Source of the DNA: Cercis canadensis
Lineage: Eukaryota > Streptophyta > Magnoliopsida > Fabales > Fabaceae
Direction: 5' to 3'
Length of the DNA stretch: 64,000 bases
Assembly: GCA_003255065.1 (NCBI GenBank)
Contig: QAOA01003708.1
Span: 274,072-338,071, forward strand
This document shows, piece by piece, positions 11,553-20,560 of the stretch (its first letter is position 1; every line of letters begins with the position of its first letter). Made by a program: the position numbers and the translations under genes. The notes below the pieces were generated by a model, which did not search any database, was not told the origin of the DNA, and saw nothing but the letters and a program-made list of their open reading frames with translations.

Positions 11553-11622
11553 TATAAACATGTAGAAAATCTGGAGGAAAAGTATTGATCTTTTTATTAA
11601 CTTTGTGTAACTTATATACACA
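11553..11622 (-). repeat. Remnant of the 3' LTR of the Ale-like element
   Basis: Seventy bases are identical to 14881-14950 except for two substitutions. They start exactly at the AATGC target duplication and end where RT sequence (the QMDVK motif) begins, marking the deletion junction at 11622/11623. Confidence 0.85.
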
Positions 11623-12408
11623 TTTTGACATCCATTTGGCACATACGGCAGCCATGGGAAACAGCAAGGCAGAGAACAATTTTAATGGTTTGAGGCTGGA
11701 CCACTGGACTAAATGTGTCATGAAAGTCAAGGCCAGGGTGTTGGTTAAAGCCCTTGGCAACCAACCTTGCCTTGTACCGTGCAATACTGCCATTCAGATT
11801 TCTCTTGAGACGAAAAACCCATTTGTTGCCAACAATGTTGTAAGAGGTGTGAGGTGGAACAAGATCCCAAGTGCCATTTTTAAGAAGAGCATTGAATTCA
11901 TCGGACATGGCTTGCTTCCATTCTGGAGACTTGAGAGCCTGAGAAACACATGTAGGTTCAACTGGACAAGGTAAAGGATATTTAAGAAAANTTTAATGGT
12001 TTGAGGCTGGACCACTGGACTAAATGTGTCATGAAAGTCAAGGCCAGGATGTTGGTTAAAGCCCTTGGCAACCAACCTTGCCTTGTACCGTGCAATACTG
12101 CCATTCGGATTTCTCTTGAGACGAAAAACCCATTTGTTGCCAACAATGTTGTAAGAGGTGTGAGGTGGAACAAGATCCCAAGTGCCATTTTTAAGAAGAG
12201 CATTGAATTCATCAGACATGGCTTGCTTCCATTCTGGAGACTTGAGAGCCTGAGAAACACATGTAGGTTCAACTGGACAAGGTAAAGGATATTTAAGAAA
12301 ATTAAAACCCTTTTTTTTGTTTGGAAATACCACTCTTGGACCGAGTAACCATGGGGTGAGTAGAGGTAGAAGGATGGATATTACCTGAGGTGTCGGCTGG
12401 AGCAGCAA
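11612..12408 (-). pseudogene. Truncated Ale-like reverse transcriptase, duplicated by an assembly join
   Basis: The RT N-terminal block (LKNGTWDLVPPHTSYNIVG, NKWVFRLKRN, ARYKARLVAKGFNQ, FHDTFSPVVQ) ends at CQMDVK, just before the position where the family continues AFLHG. The active-site YxDD region is absent. The 310 bases at 11681-11990 are repeated at 11992-12301 with three differences, separated by a single n at 11991, so the apparent two RT copies are one locus shown twice. Confidence 0.85.
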
Positions 12409-13916
12409 TGGAACTCGCCTCTGCAGGGGAGAATGAAGCAGCTGTATGTGAGGATGGCTGTGAGAAACAGGGGGAGGATGCTGGAGCAGAATGAGGGGAA
12501 GGCTGTGGCGGGATGAGAGAGGAGTTGGAGTGAAATGGAACTAGAGTAGTGAGAGAAGAATCTAGGGAAGAAAGTAAATCCTTGGAGATAGGTGGAGAAG
12601 AGTTGGAGGTAAAGTGGAATTGAGGATACGGAAAAATATTTTCTAGGAACTCAACATGCCTATTGGGGTATATGTGGTTTGTGAGAGGATTGAAGCAAAG
12701 ATAAGCACTTTGAGAAGAGGAGTAGCCAAGAAAAATGCAAGGAGAGGAGCATTGGTCAAGTTTGGACTTTGAGTAAGGTTTAAGCCATGGGAAACATAGG
12801 CATCCAAAGGTGCGAAGTTTAAAGTAATTAGGAGGAGAACCAAAGAGGGTAGCATGAGGCATGGACATGTGAAGAAGAGGGGTAGGCATGCTGTTAATTA
12901 AGTAAGCAGCTGTTTGGAGAACATAAGACCAAAAAGTAGAAGGCAGTGAGGCTTGATAGAGAAGACACCTAGTTGTTTCAACTAAATGGCGATGACGATG
13001 TTCGGAGACACCATTATGTTCAGGGGTATATGGAGGAGTAGTGTGGTGGGAGATACCATGTGAAGCAAGGTAAGAACGTAGAGCAATAAATTCACCACCA
13101 TTATCAGTATAAAAGGTTTTAATTCTGGTGTTGAATTTATTTTCTACAAGGTTCTTAAAAGTAGGAAAAATTAGAGAAACATCATATTTGTGTTTTAAGC
13201 GATACAACGAAATATATTTAGAAAAGTGGTCAACAAAAACGATATAGAAGCAAAAATTGTCAATGGAAGGCATAGGTGTTGGACCCCATACATCAGCATA
13301 CACAACATCAAGAGGATGAGTACTAGAAATAGTAGACATGGAGAATGGCAACTTATGGCTTTTATTACAAAGGTAGGAAGTACAAGAAACAGATTTTAAA
13401 TTAGGAACAGGTAAATTACTAGAAGAAATAACATAAGATAAAATTCTAGGGGCTGGATGGCCAAGCTGTGAGTGCCATAAGTCCATGGTGGGTTTGATAG
13501 TGACATGAGACACACATGGAGAAGAGGCAGGGAGTGATGGAAGCTTGTAGACATTGCCTTCATTCAGCCCTCGCAGAAGCGTCGCCCCCGTGCTCAGCGC
13601 CTTTACCTCAAAATAAGAAGGAAAAAATTCAATTGAGACTTGATTGTGTTTGCATAATTGAGAAACAGAGAGAAGATTTTGGTCAATGGAAGGCACATAT
13701 AAAATATTAGAAAGCTGTAAGGGAAGAGGGGTAGTGGGTAAGGTAGTTGAACCTATGTGGGATTGGCAAACCTAAACCATCAGCAACAGTAAGCTGATCA
13801 GCACCTCCATATTCGGACTTGAGAGTGAGGTTGGCAAAGTCATTGGTCACATGGTGAGAAGTACCAGAATCCATGAGCCAATGTGTGTTAGATGGTTGAT
13901 GGACAACTTGAGCCAT
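12302..13916 (-). pseudogene. Ale-like protease and integrase
   Basis: The protease site HWLMDSGTSHHVTNDFANL lies near 13880. After a frame change, the long frame 13696-12302 has NLLSVSQLC, the zinc-binding WHSQLGHPAPRIL...CTSYLCNKSHKLPF, then YADVWGP, TDNGGEF and PEHNGVSEHRHRHLVE, which hold the catalytic Asp, Asp and Glu. It ends with a Ser/Pro-rich linker to RT. Integrase would insert cDNA into the genome, and all three catalytic residues are kept here. This is the best-preserved retroelement frame in the window (464 codons). Confidence 0.85.
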
Positions 13917-14831
13917 ATGAGCAACCGGTGCAGCTGGTTTAGGGGGATAACCATAAAGCTTGTAGCATTCTTTAGTACTATGCCCACGTTTGTCACAATA
14001 TTGACAAATAAGAGGGGTAGGGGCAGTGTTTGATGGGCGGCGAAAAGAGGTGTTTGAGTGGGGCTGTGTGCAATTTTTGTGGTAAGGGAGTGCATGGTTT
14101 CTTTTGGCAAAATTGGCTGTGACAGGGGCAGCACTACCATGGAGTCGTTCTTCTCTTTGAAGAGAGAGTTCATGGTCAACAAGCCTATAAAAAAGATCAT
14201 CAAATGTGATTGGGGTTTCACGAGTGCGAAGAGAGGTAGAGATCTCTCAAAATGAAGGACCAAGGCCACTTAAAGCATAGATAACAAGGTCAATATCATC
14301 AAGAGGATAGCCAATTAAAGAGAATTCATTGGCAATACCTTTGATAGTATTCAAATAGTCGGAGACAACAGAAGTGCCTTTGATAAGTGAGGCTAGACGC
14401 TCCTTGAGAGAGATGACACAAGAACGAGAGCGATTGGCATAAGCCTTCTGAAGCTTGACCCATGCTTTAGCGGAAGTCTCTGCAGAAGACATGATGTTGT
14501 GTGCATCAGCTTCACTTGAGCTTAGGATAGCAAAATAGAACAATTGATCTTGCCGGACCCAGTAGTGATAGGCTAGGTTGCTAACACCTTCTTCAGCATC
14601 ATCGCCTTCAAGAAAAGGTGAGGGACAAGGCTTGGCACCGGTGACATAGCCTACTAAATCATGGCCAATGAGAAGGGACTGGAACTGCTTGTGCCAAGCA
14701 AGATAATTGGTGCCGGTCAGCTTGATAGGTAGTTGAGTGATGGTATTAATTTGGACAAGGTTCTTGGGGTCATATGGTGTGGAGATGGAGTTGGTGTCGT
14801 TCATGGTGTTGGTGGAGCTATTGGAAGCCAT
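13917..14831 (-). pseudogene. Ale-like gag with zinc knuckle
   Basis: From an ATG at 14831 the frame runs through NLVQINTITQLPIKLTGTNY and LAWHKQFQSLLIGHDLVGYV, typical of the Retrofit/Ale gag, to a stop near 14247. A second frame (about 14030-13980) carries the zinc knuckle CQYCDKRGHSTKEC. A frame change at about 14250 separates gag from the zinc knuckle and protease. Confidence 0.8.
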
Positions 14832-14868
14832 TTATTTGGATCGGTTTGGGAGCTGTTAGGCTAGGAGA

Positions 14869-14880
14869 GCTCTGATACCA
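14869..14880 (-). other. Primer-binding site of the Ale-like element
   Basis: The + strand gctctgatacca is the reverse complement of TGGTATCAGAGC (initiator tRNA-Met). It touches the LTR end at 14881 with no spacer. Confidence 0.9.
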
Positions 14881-15098
14881 TATAAACGTGTAGAAAATCT
14901 GGAGGAAAAGTATTGATCTTTTTATTAACTTCGTGTAACTTATATACACAATATAATTAGGATTTACAAAGAGATGGAGATAAGATAAGAGCTATACATT
15001 TGAATAAGTCAACCTAATCTATTAGTAACAACTTATAATCAGATTATATAATTTGAAATTCAAGATTTGAATTTCAAGAGGTGGTTACTACACCAATA
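14881..15098 (-). repeat. 5' LTR of the Ale-like element with TA...TA ends
   Basis: The 218-bp LTR is bounded by the primer-binding site on one side and the target duplication aatgc (15099-15103) on the other. On the element's own strand it starts TATTGGTG and ends GTTTATA. The same start of the opposite LTR at 11553 next to the matching aatgc confirms the non-canonical boundary. Confidence 0.8.
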
Positions 15099-15103
15099 AA
15101 TGC

Positions 15104-16348
15104 AACAACAAGATATTATTAAAAAGATATGGAAACCCTAAATTTTTCAATAGACCAAAATCATGATTCGATATGAAAAATGAATACTAGAGGAATACCA
15201 AAAGTGGAAAAATGTAGAAATTAGAAAGAAATCGTTAAGCATTGCAAATATATTGAATATAAGACTCACCTTTTTGATCCAAACAGGCAAAGCCGAAAAA
15301 ATTGAAAACCCTAGAACCTAATAGAGAATGCAAGGGTTTGTGAAAACTCGATAAAAGAGATCCCAAAGGCCATGCTATCTTCGACGTAGAAGGACCGATG
15401 TTGGTGGCAAAAGATTGGAGAAAGACATCTAATCCCAAAAGCACTAGTCATGTATGTATGTACACATCCAAATTCAAAAACATGAATTTTGTGCTATTAA
15501 GACATAAAATGATAAACAATGCTGAATTTTGAAAATATTTCTTGATGAATATCCATAATAATAATAAATACATAAATTAGTCCTCTAAAAATTCTCTAGA
15601 TAATTTTTTTTAAGCCTCAAGGTAGAAAGAAACTAAATTTCTTTAGCTGGGATGTTGGAGAAATAGGTGTTCACATGCCAAAATATTACTAGCAAATTGA
15701 TGTGTGAGAAAAGGGAAAAGAAACCAAGAGAGAAATTGCAATGTATTACAATCGATAAATTCATTGTCATAAAATAAAATGTCTAATAAATATAAAAAAA
15801 CAGGAAAAGAATAAATTAAAAGGGCAAAAAAAGGGGGGTATTTTGGAAGAATTTGACTTAATCACATCAAAGAAAGAAAAAACAAAAGCATTGATTTTTT
15901 TTAATCTCTCTATTTTCTTTTTATTATATGCGAATAACATTAATACTTGGAGCTACTTTTTTTTGTAACTGGCAAATTAATGAAGATATTTAATCACAAA
16001 TTAAAGTATTATAGATCTGGCGGCATTGAAATTCAAGTGCGTTTAGAGAGTAAATTGTAATGTTTGAGAACCATACTAATAAAAAGACGTCATGTTGAAC
16101 CATGGTTGGAGCACGGTCAGACCGGAATTTTTAAATATTTTGTATTTTATAAAAGATATGATGCAATATATTAGAATAACATATAAAACTTAAGACATGC
16201 CTAAATGGATAAAAATAACTTAAAAAAAGAAGGGAAAATCTGATTCCCTCTGAATAAATGGTTGAATATTGACAAGTCAAATAAAGATGGTATATAATAA
16301 GAATGTTTTGAACATTTTTAAGAAATTCTTCGTGTTTATTGTCACTAA
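15104..16348. other. A+T-rich intergenic DNA, nothing recognised
   Basis: No coding region, repeat end or RNA gene could be supported. A short minus-strand frame at 15444-15235 matches nothing I know and has no promoter or splice context. Confidence 0.4.
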
Positions 16349-17565
16349 CTATAATAAAGCAATGAAGCTGTTGACGTGCAAGCCAACTGTCACAAAATGA
16401 GGAGATATTCCCTTAACTTCCTTATGAACACACTTTTTAGTTTTTACCTTCCCTGTTTCCACACTGAAAGCCATAACTTGTATGCATGTTTCACAGGACA
16501 CCTTAAAGATCATTACTTGTTGATCATCAGGAAAAGTTAAAATAGAAGTTGAACCAGTCTTCAGTATGCTTTCTCTGCTTACTAGAATGCAATTGATTTT
16601 CTTCCATAAATTTGTGTGCAAGTCTTTCAATATCGATAGCTTGATCTATCCAGCATTGGGACTCAAGTAGGTAAGACCCAAATGGTTCCTCATATTCACA
16701 AAATTCCAATTACCTTTCTATTTTCTTACAAACTTGAGTTCCTCAGGCTACAACGAGAGAAGAATAGTCTCATCATTTAGGTCAATTGCAATACTGTGGT
16801 GATGATCATACCAATAATCATTGCTCCGATATGTAGTCCCAGCAATAGAGATTGACTTGCTAGGGAAAAACGAACTTGTGGGATAAGTGCAAGAAACTTT
16901 CCTAGCTCCATCATGAAATATCTCTATCTACTGTCAATGCATACCAACAAAGACTTGTACTTTCTTCTTCAACAGATCCACCAAAGAAAATTACATTGAA
17001 TTTTCCATTGTGAATGGGGGCAATCTTTGCTTCACAAGGAACGCAGGAATTGGGTGTTGGAGGCAGTTTGAAAACTTGCATAGTAATAGAATTTGCAAGA
17101 TAAATAATTGGATTCATATATCCTCCATTGATCAATAATAATATACCATCTTTGCTATCGGATATTCTACCTGGAAAAGGATATCTACTATATAACAATT
17201 TGGAATGCATTTCTTTTGTCTCAAAGAAATTGACAGAGAAAGGAGGATCTGCAATATACTGGATAAAAACACAAGGCTTAGAATGAAGGTAAACACGGTA
17301 TTCTTAAATAGGAAATAGAGAATCATATATAGACTTGCTAAAATTGAAGCAGGAGGTTACAGATCCGGATATCCATCTTATTGATGGAATCTTATTTCAA
17401 AAAGGAAGAATAATTCTGGGTGGATGTTGGTTTTCTACTGAAACTAGCAGAATTGAGAATAGATCTTTCCTGTACATTAAAATCGTAGAGATAGCAAGGG
17501 AAGAAGGAAGATACACATTTTTTCTCTCTGGAATATTATTAAGCTTCCATTTCTTACTAACATGA
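16349..17565 (-). pseudogene. F-box-associated domain protein, decayed
   Basis: On the minus strand a degraded protein can be followed in several frames. A first part has HVSKKWKLNNIPERKN, like the end of an F-box. A middle part (17210-16911) has DSKDGILLLINGG, PPTPNSCVPCEAKIAPI and STSLCWYALTVDRD. A downstream part (about 16860-16760) has YRSNDYWYDHHHSIAIDLND. The 'DSKDGILLL' and 'IAxDLxDE' patterns are those of F-box-associated beta-propeller proteins, which recruit substrates to SCF ubiquitin ligases. Stops and frame changes every few hundred bases rule out function. The exact subfamily is uncertain. Confidence 0.45.
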
Positions 17566-17819
17566 AATAGAAAGCTCTATAGGAGAGTTTGCAGCAATTC
17601 AAAACTCTTGCTTACATCATATTAATATATTAGTCATCACTAGGAATCACCAAACTTCGACATCTGTTTGGAGTCATCTTTACAACCAAAATATAACTCT
17701 TAAAATATTACACACTACATTATGCAAAGTAGGACGAACATAGCCGGTTAACAGCAGCTTGATTGAAAAAGATTCAACCACTAACAAGGGAATCACAAGA
17801 CACTTAGTTGTCTTAAATG
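17566..17819. other. Short intergenic spacer
   Basis: Nothing recognisable; it lies between the F-box-like pseudogene and the chromovirus relic. Confidence 0.4.
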
Positions 17820-19135
17820 CCTATTTCTTTTCATTGCTTCTTGCTTGGTTTGCCAACAAACAAAATGTTGGATTGAGCACTTACCACTAGGCTAAAAGCT
17901 ATAGTTATTAGTTAGGGTGCAATTTTTTCTACTTAACCATACCAGCCCAAGTGCCATGTTTCAACTGTGACTATACCCACACCTAGACCTTTGCCATGGG
18001 ACAATTGCTGCCACACCTTAGCCAACAATCTCCCCCTAAGCAATTGCACCTGCTAGGAATCGAAAACATGACCTTGACTCTGATACCAATTGTTGGATCG
18101 AGCGCTTATCACTAGGCCAAAAGCTATAGTTATTAGTCAGGATGCAATTTTTTCTACTTAATCATACCAGCCCAAGTGCCATGTTTCAACTGTGACTCGA
18201 CCCATACCTAGGCCTCTGCCACAGGACAATTGCTGCCACACCTTGGCCAACACAAAATACTCCACCAAATACCCTGCTGGGTTGCTGCAAAAAATTCCTA
18301 TTCCTTCTAAAATTATTGGGAAGACCTACCATTGGATTTTATTGTAGGGCTCCCTTCATTATTCCATTGTCAAACAGTGTTTCTAGTGGTGATGGATTGC
18401 TTCTCTAAGGCAGCTCCCTTCAGCATGCTACTTATACAATTCATGGCACCAAATGTGGCTGAGCTCTCCACCACAATGACATGCAAATTGCAAGGGATTC
18501 CTAAAAGTCTTAGTTCAGATAGGTACCCAATATTCCTCTGCGAATGTTGGAAAGAACTATTCAGACTTTGTGGCACTAAGCTACGAATAAACACCGCATA
18601 TCACCCAATAACTTTGTGCTTTTGTTCATGATTACCCCAATCAATGGGGAAAGTTCCTCCATTGGGCCAAATGGTGTTATTACACATCCATCCACTCTTC
18701 TACTGGCCCTTCACCTTTTCAAGTTGTGTATGGTAAGGGGCTTTAGTCCCCCATAATTTTTAAAATTATAAAATTTCCTATTATGTTTTCAAATTTACAT
18801 TTATAATATCTATGTTTAGCTCCCCAAAAAAAATTTATATTTTCTTAAAGACCCTTAGACACTTATAGTTTAGTCGTTCCAAAAGTTTGAGTCGTTCCAG
18901 AAAATTACCCCAGTGAACAATGGACTTATCTTATTTACAGGGGAGGTCAAGGGCACCATGGTAATTTGGATTGGTAATTGGGCTCATGTTGTACTGGGCC
19001 TTTGTGTGTGTTGGGCCTGGTGTTGGACCAATACAGTCTGCCTCCTGAAGATACATCTTGGGAGAATCTATGTGAACTGCAGCTTACCCACATCTAAACC
19101 TTGAGGACAAGGTTTTGCTGGAACAGGGCAGAGAA
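17820..19135 (+). mobile_element. Chromovirus (Ty3/gypsy, Tekay-like) integrase relic split by a TRIM
   Basis: After the TRIM, AGLLQKIPIPSK precedes the integrase core MDFIVGLPSLFHCQTVFLVV, then KLQGIPKSLSSDRYPIF, LFRLCGTKLR and NTAYHPIT. A deletion follows at about 18620, then HPLFYWPFTFSSCV in a shifted frame and a chromodomain-like tail (LPPEDTSWENL near 19040; LEDKVLLEQG near 19105). An unrelated A+T-rich segment interrupts it at about 18735-18930. Nothing of gag, RT or LTRs is recognisable. The element is an old fragment. Confidence 0.7.
17866..18252 (-). mobile_element. Complete TRIM (miniature LTR retrotransposon)
   Basis: Two 162-bp direct repeats (17866-18027 and 18091-18252) begin TGTTGG and end CCAACA and are flanked by the 5-bp target duplication CAAAA (17861-17865 and 18253-18257). 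The 63-bp interior holds, on the minus strand, a primer-binding site TGGTATCAGAG (18088-18078) beside one LTR and a polypurine tract CTTAGGGGGAGAT (18040-18028) beside the other. There is no coding capacity, so mobilisation would require enzymes from an autonomous element. LTRs differ at a dozen or so sites, so it is not very recent. Confidence 0.92.
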
Positions 19136-20560
19136 GATACAAGTGCTGTGGACCATAATGCAAGCCGAATGGATCATGATGAGAAGGAACAAAATGAACT
19201 TGGACACTGAAGTGGCTGTAAGATCTCCAAGGATAGTTCTCCATTTGATAGTGGATCTGCTTTCATCATAGAAACTATTTATGTACTGAAATGAATGAAT
19301 TAAAGGGTAGAACCCAAATTTTCAGTATCTATCTTCTTTCTCTTTTTCTCTAGGAGGTTCTCTTGCCTACCCATCAGTTTTCATTATAAGCTTGAAAGAA
19401 TATTTATGAAGTGTAGCAACAAAAGTGTAGTATAGGTGAAACATCAGAAAAGGGTTCTCATTGTTCATTGACTTTTCAAGGACTCAACATGAAATAGTTG
19501 TCAACATATAAATATGACAAATATAATATTGGGAAATTAATGTTAAAAGAGTTCAAATTAATAGAAATCGATTAATTCGATCAATTGCAATAAAGAATGA
19601 ATATACAACTGAACAATAGCAGAATTTTAAAATGAAGTTTTGGGGATGAAAAAGAATTAAATCAGAGAGAAGTGCCTGCCTGACTCCTTACTTGACATCT
19701 CCATGCCTCATCCTCTTTGTTCGGGCTGATTGAGTTTTCTGGATGAATAGAGTAATGATGTGGGAAATTAGATATGAGGAAGCTGGAATCAAAGATATCT
19801 GCCTTTTTTATACTCCTAAGCAGCATATACCTATTGGGAATCACTTCAAAGGCTGGAATAAAATCAAAGGGAACTTTTTTTTTTTTTTTTTTTTATTTAG
19901 GAATGATTATATATCAATCATTTCCCTTTCTAACTTGTCTGTGTCTCTTCCCCTCATCAACCTCTACTTTCTCCACTTTAAACTCCTCATTCTTCTCCTT
20001 TCTTCTTCCCTACAACCGTACTCTGTTAGAAGAGGGAGACACACTCGCACTCGCAATTGTCTTATCACAAGTGCCTTTACACTTAGGGCAGAACTCTCAC
20101 TCTAAATCCCACATAAATATAATCAATTAGCACATCATAAACCCCAATATCATTTAGCCCTCTTTCCAAATATCCAAATTAGCCAACAAGACATACATGT
20201 ATCGTGGAATGACAATGGATCCCATATGCAGCAAAACATGGAGCAAAGCAATTATATGCAATAGCAGTCCGCTACTAGTGCATTTTTTTAATAATTCCTG
20301 CAATTAAACAACAATCAAGAACATGATTGCGACCACAAACTGTGATTCAAATCCCTGGTTGAAATTCTAGCAAATGCAATAAGTTAAGCATTACATACAA
20401 GATTAAATTACATAGAAACCAAAGATGGTGTATGATGAAAACTGAAGAAATTTCTCCCGAACTTATTTTCTATTTTGATTATTGTTTTGGCAAGTGCTGG
20501 TATTTACTATAATTTAATTCTCTACTTTCATACTTCAGTTTTTGCTCATCATGTGGTATG
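19136..20560. other. Intergenic DNA downstream of the P450 gene
   Basis: No supported gene. It includes a poly(T) tract near 19877-19895 and frames around 19743-20130 that lack any recognisable domain. The 3' untranslated region of the minus-strand P450 gene should lie within the right-hand few hundred bases. Confidence 0.4.

Larger units (their letters stand above)
11553..15098 (-). mobile_element. Ale/Retrofit-like Ty1/copia element with internal deletion
   Basis: The pentamer AATGC flanks the element at 11548-11552 and 15099-15103. On the minus strand it has a short 5' LTR (15098-14881), an initiator tRNA-Met primer site abutting it, gag, protease, integrase and the first part of RT. It then jumps directly into 70 bp of 3' LTR (11622-11553). 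The rest of RT, RNase H, the polypurine tract and most of the 3' LTR are deleted. LTR termini are TATTGG...TTTATA, i.e. TA...TA rather than TG...CA. Gag and integrase motifs resemble the Ale/Retrofit lineage. Confidence 0.85.

Noticed and set aside
15235-15444. Minus-strand 69-codon frame
   Set aside because: No recognisable domain, splice context or promoter; expected by chance in this length of DNA.
18100-18252. tRNA-like or SINE-like repeat pair near 17870-18250
   Set aside because: The pair is explained completely by the LTRs of a TRIM with a primer site, polypurine tract and target duplication.
19743-20130. Overlapping plus-strand frames of about 120 codons
   Set aside because: They cross a poly(T) tract, are low-complexity and match no known protein.
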